Positions 28,346-37,172 are shown, counted from the stretch's first letter. The stretch is DNA of 64,000 nucleotides from JBGVSA01 sp049840475 (GCA_049840475.1 JASGKX010000001.1:1488001-1552000); one strand, 5' to 3'. The notes: generated by a model not told the origin, from the letters alone. Numbers and translations are program-made.

Positions 28346-29320
28346 ATGATGCGTGTTTCAAAAATCGTTGCCGCCCTGCTGACCGTTGGTTGCATGGGCA
28401 CGGCCATGGCCCAACAGAAGATCGAACTGCGTGCCTCCGACATCTGGGGCGACGACTACCCGACCGTGAAGGCACTGCGTCACATGGGCGAGCTGCTGTC
28501 GGAACGCACCAAGGGTCGCCTGTCGATCAAGGTGTACAGCAACGGTTCGCTGGGTAACGAAAAGGAAGTGCTCGAACAGGTCAAGATCGGTGCGCTGGAC
28601 ATGGTCCGCGTGAACATCTCGCCGCTGAACAACATCTGCCCGGACACCATGGTGCCGGCTCTGCCGTTCCTGTTCCGCTCCATCGACCACATGCACAAGG
28701 CGCTGGACGGCGCTCCGGGCGAGAAGATTCTGACCGCCTGTGAAGGCCAGGGCTATGTTGGTCTGGCTTACTACGACAGCGGTGCCCGTTCGATCTACGC
28801 GAAGAAGCCGATCAAGTCGCTGGCCGACACCAAGGGCCTGAAGCTGCGCGTTCAGCAGTCCGACCTGTGGGTGGCAGTGGCGCAAGCCATGGGTGCCAAC
28901 CCGACGCCGATGGCAATGGGCGAGGTCTACACCGCGCTGCGCACCGGCCTGATCGACGCTGCCGAAAACAACATCCCGTCGTGGGAGTCGGGCAAGCACT
29001 TCGAAGTGGCCAAGATCTACTCGAAGACCGAGCACTCGATGGCGCCGGAAGTCGTGCTGATTTCCAAGCGCGTGTGGGACAAGCTGTCGCCGGACGACCA
29101 GAAGCTCGTCAAGCAAGCGGCCAAGGACTCGGTGCCTTACAACCGCAAGCTCTGGGCTGAGCGCGAAGAAGCTTCGCTGAAGATCGTCACCGCTGGCGGC
29201 GGCACCGTCGTCGATGTGGACAAGAAGCCGTTCCAGGACGCCATGAAGCCGGTCTACGAGAAGTTCGTGACGTCCGACTCGCAAAAGGCGCTGGTCAAGG
29301 CTATTCAGGACATTAAGTAA
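28346..29320 (+). CDS. dctP: TRAP transporter substrate-binding protein DctP (system 2)
   Basis: A 324-residue periplasmic receptor with signal peptide MMRVSKIVAALLTVGCMGTAMA and cleavage after AMA. It shares the DctP landmarks of system 1 (VYSNGSLGNEKEVLEQVKIGALDMVRV, LKLRVQQSDLW, GLIDAAENNIPSWES). AAGGAG at 28331-28336 supports the start. Divergence from its paralogue is much greater than that of the cognate membrane subunits, which points to a changed ligand. A terminator separates it from dctQ2. Confidence 0.92.
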   Translation: MMRVSKIVAALLTVGCMGTAMAQQKIELRASDIWGDDYPTVKALRHMGELLSERTKGRLSIKVYSNGSLGNEKEVLEQVKIGALDMVRVNISPLNNICPDTMVPALPFLFRSIDHMHKALDGAPGEKILTACEGQGYVGLAYYDSGARSIYAKKPIKSLADTKGLKLRVQQSDLWVAVAQAMGANPTPMAMGEVYTALRTGLIDAAENNIPSWESGKHFEVAKIYSKTEHSMAPEVVLISKRVWDKLSPDDQKLVKQAAKDSVPYNRKLWAEREEASLKIVTAGGGTVVDVDKKPFQDAMKPVYEKFVTSDSQKALVKAIQDIK

Positions 29321-29341
29321 TTCAGTCGCCGTAGCACGAAG

Positions 29342-29371
29342 CCCGGCCAGGTTCTCTGGCCGGGTTTTTTT
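29342..29371 (+). terminator. Intercistronic terminator between dctP2 and dctQ2
   Basis: CCCGGCCAG (29342-29350), loop GTTCT, CTGGCCGGG (29356-29364), then seven T. Compared with the operon 1 stem, one G-C pair is replaced by A-T on both arms, so pairing is kept. Confidence 0.87.
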
Positions 29372-29398
29372 CAACGTTTCACGGAAGGACTCGCAGAT

Positions 29399-29887
29399 AT
29401 GTACACAAAAATCTGCGCAACGATTTCGCGCGTCAGTTTGAAGATCGCGACAGTCGGGCTGGCCCTCATCATCATCTGCGTGCTCTACCAGGTGTTCGGC
29501 CGTTACATTCTCAACGACACCCCGACCTGGGCTGAAGCATTGGCGCTGTTGCTGGTGCTGTACGTGACCATGCTCGGCACCGCCGTGGGCGTGCGTGACG
29601 CCGGCCACATCGGCATGGAATCGCTGCTGGCAATCTGCCCGCAACCGTACAAGACCTGGCTGGAAATGGTCATCCACGCGCTGGTCGCCTTCTTCGGTTG
29701 CTGCATGACGTATAACGGCGCGTTCCTCGCCTATGACTCCATGGGCTACAACATTCCGACGCTGACCGTGCCGGAGGGGCTGTACCACATCCCCGTCACC
29801 ATCGCGGGCGTTCTGATTTTCATGTTCTCCATTGAACACATCATCGCCCTGGCGCGCGGCACTGAGGTAGAACCAGCATGGCACTGA
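29399..29887 (+). CDS. dctQ: TRAP transporter small permease DctQ (system 2)
   Basis: A 162-residue four-helix membrane subunit, the same length as and collinear with DctQ of system 1, including VFGRYILNDTPTWAEALALLLVLYV and GVRDAGHIGMESLLAICPQPYKTWLE. The variable segment is AYDSMGYNIPTLTVPEGLYH, facing the periplasm. It overlaps dctM2 by the same ten bases as in system 1. Confidence 0.92.
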   Translation: MYTKICATISRVSLKIATVGLALIIICVLYQVFGRYILNDTPTWAEALALLLVLYVTMLGTAVGVRDAGHIGMESLLAICPQPYKTWLEMVIHALVAFFGCCMTYNGAFLAYDSMGYNIPTLTVPEGLYHIPVTIAGVLIFMFSIEHIIALARGTEVEPAWH

Positions 29888-31158
29888 CAATTCTCTGTTT
29901 GAGTTTCTTCGCTGCGCTCGTCCTGGGCGTGCCGGTGGTGTTCGCCATTGGCCTGTCGGCCGTTGCGACGATCCTGTATGAAGGCCTGCCCATGGCCGTG
30001 GTCTTCCAGAAGATGACCGGCGGCATGCAGGTGTTCACCTTCCTGGCGATCCCGTTCTTCATCATGGCGGGCGAGCTGATGCTGCTGGGTGGTATCGCCG
30101 ATCGCATCGTGAACTTCGCCAAGGCACTGGTTGGCCACGTGCGTGGCGGTCTGGGCATGGCGAACGTGGTGGCCTGTACGCTGTTCGGTGGTGTGTCCGG
30201 CTCGCCGGTGGCTGACGTGTCGGCCATGGGCGGCGTGCTGATCCCGTCGATGAAGCGTGAAGGCTACGACGCCGACTACGCGGTGAACGTGACCACCCAC
30301 GCGGCACTGGTGGGCGCGCTGATGCCGACCTCGCACAACATCATCATCTACACGCTGGCCTGCGGTGGTCTGGCTTCGGTCACCTCGCTGATCCTGGCCG
30401 GTATCGTGCCGGCGCTGATCCTGATGGTGTGTAACCTGGCTGCGGCCTATTACGTTGCGATCAAGCGCGGCTACCCGTCCGGCACGTTCCCGGGTTGGGG
30501 CGCGGTCATCAAGACCGGCGCGTCGTCGATGCCGGGTCTGTTCGTGGTGGTCATCATCGTCGTCGGTATCCTGTCGGGCGCCTTTACGGCAACCGAGTCG
30601 GCTTCCGTCGCGGTGCTGTACGCGCTGCTGCTGACCACGCTGGTGTACCGCAGCCTGACCTTCGATCAATTCGTGACGGCGCTGGCCCACACAGTGAAGA
30701 AGACCGGCGTGGTGCTGGCGCTGATCGGTATCTCGGCGACCTTCGGTTACTTCATCGCCTACTACCAGATCGCTGAGCTGACCGGCCAGGCACTGGCAAC
30801 GCTGACCAACAACCCGTGGATGATCTTCTTCCTGATCAACATCATCCTGTTCTTGTTGGGCACGTTCCTGGACATGGCGCCGACCATCCTGGTGTGCACG
30901 CCGATCTTCCTGCCCATCGCCATGAAGTACGGCATGGACCCGGTGCAGTTCGGTATCATGATGCTGCTCAACTGCGCACTTGGCCTGAACACCCCGCCAG
31001 TGGGCACGACGCAGTTCATTGGCTGCGCCATCGGTGAGATCTCGGTCGAGAAGGTCATGAAGTCGATCCTGCCGTTCTACACGGCACTGGCTGCGACCAT
31101 GTTTGCTGTGACGTTCATCCCGGCCGTGTCGATGACCCTGCCGCGACTGTTCCACTAA
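29878..31158 (+). CDS. dctM: TRAP transporter large permease DctM (system 2)
   Basis: A 426-residue paralogue of the protein at 26691-27971, nearly identical. Most differences cluster in one short patch (GTFPGWGAVIKTGASSMPG versus GSFPGWNAVGRTLASAMPG), which is probably a loop between helices. All DctM signature segments are kept, so it should be functional. The terminator downstream is also a copy of the one after dctM1. Confidence 0.94.
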   Translation: MALTILCLSFFAALVLGVPVVFAIGLSAVATILYEGLPMAVVFQKMTGGMQVFTFLAIPFFIMAGELMLLGGIADRIVNFAKALVGHVRGGLGMANVVACTLFGGVSGSPVADVSAMGGVLIPSMKREGYDADYAVNVTTHAALVGALMPTSHNIIIYTLACGGLASVTSLILAGIVPALILMVCNLAAAYYVAIKRGYPSGTFPGWGAVIKTGASSMPGLFVVVIIVVGILSGAFTATESASVAVLYALLLTTLVYRSLTFDQFVTALAHTVKKTGVVLALIGISATFGYFIAYYQIAELTGQALATLTNNPWMIFFLINIILFLLGTFLDMAPTILVCTPIFLPIAMKYGMDPVQFGIMMLLNCALGLNTPPVGTTQFIGCAIGEISVEKVMKSILPFYTALAATMFAVTFIPAVSMTLPRLFH

Positions 31159-31180
31159 GCGCGCAAGCGCATCGCGGCCG

Positions 31181-31217
31181 ACGCCCCGTCCTCGCAAGAG
31201 GCGGGGCGTTGTTGTTT
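31181..31217 (+). terminator. Terminator of TRAP operon 2
   Basis: ACGCCCCG-t-CCTC-GCAA-GAGG-CGGGGCGT (31181-31209) followed by TGTTGTTT, identical in its stem to the terminator at 27992. Confidence 0.85.
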
Positions 31218-31293
31218 ATGGCGGTCACTTCGCGCCAGCGTGGCTTTCTTCTATGATCGCCCTACCTGACATAAAGACATCCGGAGCCACCCC

Positions 31294-31641
31294 ATGCGTA
31301 CGCACCGTTTGCTCGTCCTGCTGACCTGCCTGGCCGTCGCGCCAGCCTTCGCGGCCAATCTGAATTTCATGCGCCGCACGCCCATGACGGAATTCAGCAA
31401 AGAAGACACGCGTCTGTTCAACGAAGCGCTGACCGGCGTGCTCGAAGACTCATCCTTCACTGGTACGCGTCAATGGGGAGCGGAGGGCTCGCAGGCCGGC
31501 GGCTCCATCACCGTCATTCCAGATGCCTCGCTCAAGAATGATTGCCGCAAGCTGCGTGTGGCCAACCACTCGCGCACGCTCAAGAACGAGGGCGAATACG
31601 TGCTGTGCAAGCGCAAGGGGCAGTGGGAGCTGGCCAACTGA
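31294..31641 (+). CDS. Small exported protein, surface-antigen-like C-terminus
   Basis: 115 residues beginning with a clear signal peptide (MRTHRLLVLLTCLAVAPAFA, cleavage before ANLNF). The C-terminus has two cysteines in the pattern NDCRKLRV...YVLCKRKGQWEL, resembling the tail of RT0821/Lpp0805-type (17-kDa surface antigen-like) proteins. The two cysteines may form a periplasmic disulfide. Function is unknown. It is preceded by TRAP operon 2's terminator and so has its own promoter, and is followed 32 bases later by the YccS-like gene. Confidence 0.75.
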   Translation: MRTHRLLVLLTCLAVAPAFAANLNFMRRTPMTEFSKEDTRLFNEALTGVLEDSSFTGTRQWGAEGSQAGGSITVIPDASLKNDCRKLRVANHSRTLKNEGEYVLCKRKGQWELAN

Positions 31642-31673
31642 AATCGCCCGAAAGCCCATTTTTCGCCTGAGTG

Positions 31674-33818
31674 ATGCTGCGCGCGAGACTCTTCCGCCGC
31701 TACCTGTTCAGTCATCTCCTCTATAGCGGGCTCACCGTCGCCATCGGTGTGCTCGGTATCACGCTGGGTGGCTATGCCATTGCGGGACTTGCCAGCGGCA
31801 TGGCCGCTTCCACCGGCGCGCTGCTGGTGAGTACCGCCGACGTCCCCTCGCCACGCGGCGACAAGTTCCGCAGCATGTTCGCCAACTGGCTGCTGGCGAT
31901 GCCAGTGGTATTCGTCATTGGCTACCTGCGGCATTCGCCCGCCGCGCTGGCGGTGTCGATCCTCGTCATGAGCTTTGTCGGTGGCATGCTCACCGCATGG
32001 GGGCGGCGTGCCATTCCGCATAGCGTGGCCGTGTTCATCGGCATGGCCTTCGCCCTGGCGACACCGGCCGGCGACTTCAACGAGTTGCTGCATCACACGC
32101 GCTTCATGCTGATCGGCGGCTTCATCTACGTGGTATATGCCACAGCCATGAACTGGGCGCTGGCGCGCCGCACCAAGCAGCAGGTATTTGCCGATTGCCT
32201 GCATGAATTCGCCGTGTACCTGCGTCGCAAGGCACGCTTTTTCGATCCTTCAACGCCCTTGCAGAAGGTCGAGATGGTGCTGCTTCAGCAGCAGGCGATC
32301 CTGGCCGACAAGCTGCAATCGGTGCGCGACTTCATCTTCCGTCGCCTCGATGACGATGACGGCTGGGCGCTGGCCGCCGGCATGCTGGCGCTGCTCGATG
32401 CGTATGAACAGGTGCTGGCTAGTCAGACCGACTACGAAGCCATCCGTACCAATTTCGCCGATGAACCGATCATGCTGCGCATACGCGAGTGGATCGAGTC
32501 GGGTGCCGAACAGTTGCTGCGCTTGTCGCGCGAACGTATGGTCGGTATTTCGCCGGGGCCGCCGCTCGATTTGAGCCGCGAAGAGCTTGCCGTCATGGCC
32601 GAACTCGAAGCGATGAGCCATCGTCTCGAAGGCCCGCGCGCCGCCGCCTTTGGGCTGCTCGATGGCCTGGTGCGCAAGATGCAGGCGGCCACCGTGAGCC
32701 TGGCCCGACTCGACGCCACCTATCGCCACAAGGTCGACCGCGCGACGATGCCCAGCGAGCGCGAACTGCAACTGTTTGCCACCCGGCCGCACTACAGCCT
32801 GCGGCCATTGTTGCGGGCGTTGAATCGCGGCTCGCCGGTGTTCCGTTATTCCGTGCGTGTTGCGTTGGCAATGGTCAGCGGCTTTCTCATGGCCTATCTG
32901 CTGCCCTACGCGTCACATGGCTACTGGATCGTGCTCACCATTGCCGTGACCATGCGCGGCAGCTTCAGTCAGACCAAGCAGCGGCGGGCCGATCGGATGA
33001 TGGGTACCCTCATTGGCTGCGTGCTCGCCGCCATCGTCATCCGATTTCTCGCGGAACCTGCCGCGCTTATCGGCATTGTGTTCATGTGCCTGGCGATCTC
33101 GCACGCGTTCGCTGGTGTGCGTTATCGCTACACGGCGACGGCGGCATGCATCACCGCGTTGCTGCAATTGCATCTGCTGGCGCCCGGCACGCCTTTCGTC
33201 ATTAGCGAGCGCTTGGCCGACACCGCCATTGGCGCGACCCTGGCCTACGTCTTCAGCTTTGTGCTGCCTAACTGGGAAGCCCGCGCGATTCCGGGACTTG
33301 CCGCAGACCTGCGCAGCGCGCTGATGGCCTATGTTGCCCAGGCCCTGTCGTGGTCGCCGCGCGACTTCAACTACCGTATTGCGCGCCGCCGCATGCACGA
33401 TGCGCTCGCCGCACTGTCGCAGGCGGGCGTGCGCATGCGCGACGAACCCGAAGAGCAACACGTCTCTGCGACCACCCTCAATACGGTTACCACGACTAGC
33501 CATTTGCTGTATGCGCACCTCGCGGCGGTACGCATTCTGCTGCTGACGCGTTCCGCCGAACTCGATCGAGCCAAGGCAGAAGAACTCCTGCAGCAGGGGC
33601 GCGAAACCCTGCTGCTCCGGCTCGACAACCACATCGTGCCGTCGCCGCTGGTGCCTGCTGCGAGTGCCGACGCGGAAAGCGGCGATAGTGCCGAGCTGGC
33701 GCTGGAGCGGCGCATCGAGCAGGCCTTGCACGACGCCGCGCCGCTGACTGGCGCGTTGGACGACCTCATCATGCAAGCGCACAAGATCAACGAGGACATG
33801 GGCCTGGCCTCAAGCTAA
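31674..33818 (+). CDS. YccS/FUSC-family inner-membrane protein
   Basis: A 714-residue protein with two membrane blocks. The N-terminal half has about six helices (GLTVAIGVLGITLGGYAIAGL onward), then a cytoplasmic helical domain of about 250 residues, then a second six-helix block (RVALAMVSGFLMAYLLPYASHGYWIVLTIAVTMRGSFSQTK) that is the FUSC/ArAE-like domain, and a helical C-terminus. This is the YccS/YhfK architecture; relatives are linked to aromatic-acid or drug efflux, but the role is not established. GTG at 31671 is an alternative start directly before the ATG. Confidence 0.85.
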   Translation: MLRARLFRRYLFSHLLYSGLTVAIGVLGITLGGYAIAGLASGMAASTGALLVSTADVPSPRGDKFRSMFANWLLAMPVVFVIGYLRHSPAALAVSILVMSFVGGMLTAWGRRAIPHSVAVFIGMAFALATPAGDFNELLHHTRFMLIGGFIYVVYATAMNWALARRTKQQVFADCLHEFAVYLRRKARFFDPSTPLQKVEMVLLQQQAILADKLQSVRDFIFRRLDDDDGWALAAGMLALLDAYEQVLASQTDYEAIRTNFADEPIMLRIREWIESGAEQLLRLSRERMVGISPGPPLDLSREELAVMAELEAMSHRLEGPRAAAFGLLDGLVRKMQAATVSLARLDATYRHKVDRATMPSERELQLFATRPHYSLRPLLRALNRGSPVFRYSVRVALAMVSGFLMAYLLPYASHGYWIVLTIAVTMRGSFSQTKQRRADRMMGTLIGCVLAAIVIRFLAEPAALIGIVFMCLAISHAFAGVRYRYTATAACITALLQLHLLAPGTPFVISERLADTAIGATLAYVFSFVLPNWEARAIPGLAADLRSALMAYVAQALSWSPRDFNYRIARRRMHDALAALSQAGVRMRDEPEEQHVSATTLNTVTTTSHLLYAHLAAVRILLLTRSAELDRAKAEELLQQGRETLLLRLDNHIVPSPLVPAASADAESGDSAELALERRIEQALHDAAPLTGALDDLIMQAHKINEDMGLASS

Positions 33819-33890
33819 GCGCCTAATCAGAAGCCGCGATAATCAATCCATTTATTCATCGTTCCCCTCAGCGGGGGCGCTTTCGTACAG

Positions 33891-33906
33891 TGCTGGAAAC
33901 GCAGCA
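33891..33906. promoter_or_regulatory. SfnR-type upstream site before sfnR
   Basis: TGCTGGAAACGCAGCA, an inverted repeat of TGCTG around six bases, 50 bases upstream of the sfnR start. It matches the sites at 35025 and 35046, suggesting autoregulation. No convincing sigma-54 box follows it. Confidence 0.55.
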
Positions 33907-33955
33907 GGAATTGCCTGCAAGCGTACAAATGACTCTGGCATAGCATGGAGCGCAA

Positions 33956-35023
33956 ATGAATACGACCACCGACACATGGAGAGCGCCTGCGCGCGTGCTG
34001 TCTCTGCCGGACCCCGACGCGCATGTACTGTCGATTCGCGCCAAGGCGCTGATCTTCGTTGACCCGCTGTCGCGCTCGCTGCTGCACCAGATTGAACAGG
34101 TTGCCGACAGCACCGCGAGCGTACTCATCCAGGGCGAGAGCGGAACCGGCAAGGAACTCGTCGCCCGCTACCTGCACGAATTGAGCGGGCGCACCGGTCC
34201 ATTCGTGGCCGTCAATTGCGGCGCTTTCCCCGAAAACCTCGTTGAAGCGGAACTGTTCGGCCACGAGGCCGGCGCTTTCACGGGCGCACAACGCGCACGT
34301 GCCGGGTGGTTCGAAGCTGCCCACGGCGGCACGCTGTTCCTGGACGAGATCGGCGATCTGCCGCCCGCGATACAGGTCAAGCTGTTGCGTGTGCTGCAAG
34401 AACGTGAGGTGCTGCGCATTGGATCGCGCACACCGACACCCGTTGACGTGCGTCTGGTGACGGCGACCAACGTCGATCTGGAGCAGGCGGTGTCGTCGGG
34501 ACACTTCCGCATGGATCTGTTCTACCGCATCAACGTCGCCGGACTGCGTGTACCGCCGCTGCGTGAACGCCCGGGCGATATCGAGCCTTTGGCGGCTTAC
34601 TTTGCGCAGCTCTATGCCGAACGCCAGGGCAGCATCGCGCCCGACTTCACTGCCGAAGCGCTGCGCGCCCTGACCGCCTATAGCTGGCCCGGCAATATCC
34701 GCGAACTGGAGAACGTCATCCACTTTGCGCTATTGGTCTGCCGCAACCGACTCATCACGCCGGCCGACCTGCGCTTTGTGGCCGTCACGTCTCCGAGCGC
34801 TGCCACCGCTGCGCCGCTGGCGCCGCCGAAGGCATTCGAAGCGGCACTGGAGCGCTTGCTCGACGATGGCGCGCCACAACTCTTCGAGTTCATCGAGTCG
34901 AGCGTTGTACGCAGCGCCTTCCGCCTGTGTGGCGGCAATCAAGTGCGCACGGCCGAGCTGCTGGGCATCTCGCGCAACGTGGTCCGCACCCTGCTCAAGC
35001 GCTACGAGCTGATCGCCAACTGA
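33956..35023 (+). CDS. sfnR: Sigma-54-dependent activator, SfnR-like
   Basis: A 355-residue enhancer-binding protein lacking a receiver domain; the AAA+ domain starts within 40 residues of the N-terminus, as in SfnR, the activator of organosulfur (dimethyl sulfone) use in Pseudomonas. Visible are Walker A GESGTGKE, GAFTGA (residues 106-111, sigma-54 contact), Walker B GGTLFLDEIGDLP, the arginine-finger region FRMDLFYRINV and a C-terminal Fis-type HTH (GNQVRTAELLGISRNVVRTLLKRY). With no sensory domain, activity is probably set by its own expression level. The next genes have a sigma-54 promoter with two upstream palindromes. GGAG at 33947 supports the start. Confidence 0.85.
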   Translation: MNTTTDTWRAPARVLSLPDPDAHVLSIRAKALIFVDPLSRSLLHQIEQVADSTASVLIQGESGTGKELVARYLHELSGRTGPFVAVNCGAFPENLVEAELFGHEAGAFTGAQRARAGWFEAAHGGTLFLDEIGDLPPAIQVKLLRVLQEREVLRIGSRTPTPVDVRLVTATNVDLEQAVSSGHFRMDLFYRINVAGLRVPPLRERPGDIEPLAAYFAQLYAERQGSIAPDFTAEALRALTAYSWPGNIRELENVIHFALLVCRNRLITPADLRFVAVTSPSAATAAPLAPPKAFEAALERLLDDGAPQLFEFIESSVVRSAFRLCGGNQVRTAELLGISRNVVRTLLKRYELIAN

Positions 35024-35024
35024 T

Positions 35025-35061
35025 TGCTGCAATACCAGCGGTGATTGCTGGAATCGCAGCA
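35025..35061. promoter_or_regulatory. Tandem SfnR-type upstream activator sites
   Basis: TGCTGCAATACCAGCG (35025-35040) and TGCTGGAATCGCAGCA (35046-35061). Both are TGCTG-N6-CAGC; their centres are 21 bases apart, two helical turns, and they lie about 65-100 bases upstream of the sigma-54 promoter, a usual enhancer distance. Confidence 0.6.
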
Positions 35062-35124
35062 GCGCATCGCTCACAAAAACAACAGTGCTCGCGCAAGTAG
35101 CGGATTAATAACAACAAACCTGCA

Positions 35125-35140
35125 TGGCACAAAGCCTGCC
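35125..35140 (+). promoter_or_regulatory. Sigma-54 (RpoN) promoter
   Basis: TGGCACAAAGCCTGCC has the GG (35126-35127) and GC (35138-35139) elements exactly ten bases apart and matches TGGCAC-N5-TTGC well. Transcription would begin near 35151, about 60 bases before the binding-protein gene. Confidence 0.75.
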
Positions 35141-35212
35141 TGCAAAAGAGGTTCAGGCAACGCATCGACCGATGTGATGCTGAATGAATAACCGTATACA
35201 GAGAGAACAAGC

Positions 35213-36274
35213 ATGAAGATTTTTGCTCGCATTTTGACCGTGGCCGCATTGCTCGTGCCGCTGGTCTCCATCAACGCCGCGGCACAGGACAAACCCAAAG
35301 TCATCCGCGTCTACGGCCAGGGCGCCGGCTTCGGCAAGCCCTATGGCAATCAAGTGATCGGCGTGCTGCGCGATCGCAGCCTGCTGGAGAAGGAATTCGA
35401 AAAGGACGGCATCAAGGTCGAATGGACCTTCGCCACCGGCACCGGGCCTGCCATCAACGAGGCCATCGCCAATGGACAGGCCGACTTCGCCAACTACGGC
35501 GGTCTGCCCAACATCGTCGGCAAGGCGGCGGGGCTGCCGACCAAGATCCTCGCCTCGTACGGCATCGGCAATGTGTACCTGGCGGTACGTGCCAACGCGG
35601 GTATCGACAAGATTGAAGACCTCAAGGGCAAGAAGGTGGCCGTCGCCTTCGGCACCATCAACCATCTTGGCTTCCAGCGCTTTCTTGATCTGCACAAGCT
35701 CACGCCCAAGGACTTGAAAGTGGTGAACCTCAAGGCGGGCGATCAGGTTTCTGCTTTGCAGGCCGGCACGGTCGACGCGGCCTTCGGCGGTTCGAACTTC
35801 CTCAACCTTGAAGACAAGAAGCTGGTGAAGATCCTGTTCGACACGCGTGGTGAGCCGTCGCCGGTGAACAACTTCGGCGCCTTCACCGTCACCGAGAGCT
35901 TTGCCAAGCAATACCCCGACGTCGTGCGGCGCGTGGTGAAGAACTTTGTTATCGCCGCACGCTGGGCTTCGGACGACGCCAATCGCCAGGAAGTCTTCAA
36001 CATCTGGGCGAAGACGGGCATTCCTGCGGACGCATATGCCGACGACTTCCTGAACCAACCGCTGCGCGAACGCCTCAGCCCGCTGCTCGATGACTTCGTG
36101 CTGGCGCGTTACCGCGAAGGCGTGGTGTTCTCCAGGGAAGAAGGTTTCATTCGTCAGGACGTTGACCTGAGCAAGTGGATCGATACCAGTTATCTCGACG
36201 CCGCGCTCAAGGAACTCAACCTGCAGAACTACTGGCCGCGTCGCGATGCTGCCGGCAAGGTGAAGAAGGGCTGA
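35213..36274 (+). CDS. ABC transporter substrate-binding protein, SsuA/TauA/NrtA type
   Basis: A 353-residue periplasmic receptor. The signal peptide MKIFARILTVAALLVPLVSINAAAQ ends at AAA. The mature protein shows the NMT1/SsuA fold: ATGTGPAINEAIANGQADFANYGGLPNIVGKAAG, KIEDLKGKKVAVAFGT and ALQAGTVDAAFGG. This family imports aliphatic sulfonates, taurine, nitrate or thiamine precursors. Control by an SfnR-like activator through the sigma-54 promoter makes an organosulfur compound the best guess. The first 80 mature residues differ from classic SsuA, so the ligand may be unusual. Confidence 0.87.
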   Translation: MKIFARILTVAALLVPLVSINAAAQDKPKVIRVYGQGAGFGKPYGNQVIGVLRDRSLLEKEFEKDGIKVEWTFATGTGPAINEAIANGQADFANYGGLPNIVGKAAGLPTKILASYGIGNVYLAVRANAGIDKIEDLKGKKVAVAFGTINHLGFQRFLDLHKLTPKDLKVVNLKAGDQVSALQAGTVDAAFGGSNFLNLEDKKLVKILFDTRGEPSPVNNFGAFTVTESFAKQYPDVVRRVVKNFVIAARWASDDANRQEVFNIWAKTGIPADAYADDFLNQPLRERLSPLLDDFVLARYREGVVFSREEGFIRQDVDLSKWIDTSYLDAALKELNLQNYWPRRDAAGKVKKG

Positions 36275-36281
36275 TTCCGTC

Positions 36282-37172
36282 ATGCAGCCAGCAGTTCATT
36301 CCCTTGCTGCCGAAGCGGGGGCGGCCGAGGCGCTGATCGCAACGCAGGGTGGCGTCACGCAATGGACGTCGCCTGCGCAACCTGCGTGGCCTGTCTTTGC
36401 GCGCGCGTTGCGCCGCGTCGAAGGACTCGCGCTCCCGTTGGCCGTGCTGGTGTTGTGGGAGATCGCCGCCCACCAACAGTGGCTGCCGACGCAGATACTG
36501 CCGCCGCCCGAGCGTGTGTGGGAGGTGCTGGTCGACGGGCTGGCCGGGGGAGAACTGCTGCACGCACTAGGCGTGAGCCTGCTGCGTGTGCTCGAAGGCT
36601 GCCTCATCGGTAGCGTGCTGGGCTTGGCCTTTGGCGTATTGCTGGCGTCCTCGCGCCTGAGCGAAGTGCTGTTGTACCCAACCTTCAAGGCGTTGGCGCA
36701 GATTCCGACCATTGGCTGGCTGCCGTTGCTGATGCTCGTGTTCGGGCTGGAAGACGCGCTCAAGCTTGTCATCATCGCCAAGTCTTCGTTCATTCCGATG
36801 GCATTCAACGCCTTCGAAGGCGTGCGAGCGATCCCCAGTCCGCTCACCGAAGTCGGCACCGTGCTGCGCCTCAGTCTGTGGCAACGTCTGCGGCGGCTGG
36901 TGCTGCCGGGTTCGCTGCCGGCCCTGTTTACAGGGCAGCGGCTGGCCATCAGCCATGCGTGGAAAGCGATGGTCGCGGTGGAGATTCTTGTCTCCACCGA
37001 CGGCATCGGCGCCACCATGCTGGCTGGTCGTCAGTTCTTTCAACTCGACGTGGTCATGGCCTGCATCGTGGTGATCGGCGTGACGGGCTTTCTTATCGAC
37101 CGGGCGTTCGTACTCGTCGAGCGCCGGGCGCTGCGCTGGCGCGTGGTGGGCAATGCGGGGAGTCAATCATGA
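36282..37172 (+). CDS. ABC transporter permease, SsuC/TauC type (first)
   Basis: A 296-residue inner-membrane permease with about six helices after a polar N-terminus of about 45 residues. The family segment LWEIAAHQQWLPTQILPPPERVWEVL opens the membrane domain. The EAA loop is TEVGTVLRLSLWQRLRRLVLPGSLPALFTGQRLAISHAW. It starts seven bases after the binding-protein gene and overlaps the second permease (ATGA). The two permeases probably form a heterodimeric channel. Confidence 0.88.
   Translation: MQPAVHSLAAEAGAAEALIATQGGVTQWTSPAQPAWPVFARALRRVEGLALPLAVLVLWEIAAHQQWLPTQILPPPERVWEVLVDGLAGGELLHALGVSLLRVLEGCLIGSVLGLAFGVLLASSRLSEVLLYPTFKALAQIPTIGWLPLLMLVFGLEDALKLVIIAKSSFIPMAFNAFEGVRAIPSPLTEVGTVLRLSLWQRLRRLVLPGSLPALFTGQRLAISHAWKAMVAVEILVSTDGIGATMLAGRQFFQLDVVMACIVVIGVTGFLIDRAFVLVERRALRWRVVGNAGSQS

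Noticed and set aside
33891..33955. Sigma-54 promoter directly before sfnR
   Set aside because: TGGCAT is present at about 33936 but the GC element is not at ten bases' distance, so only the palindrome is kept.
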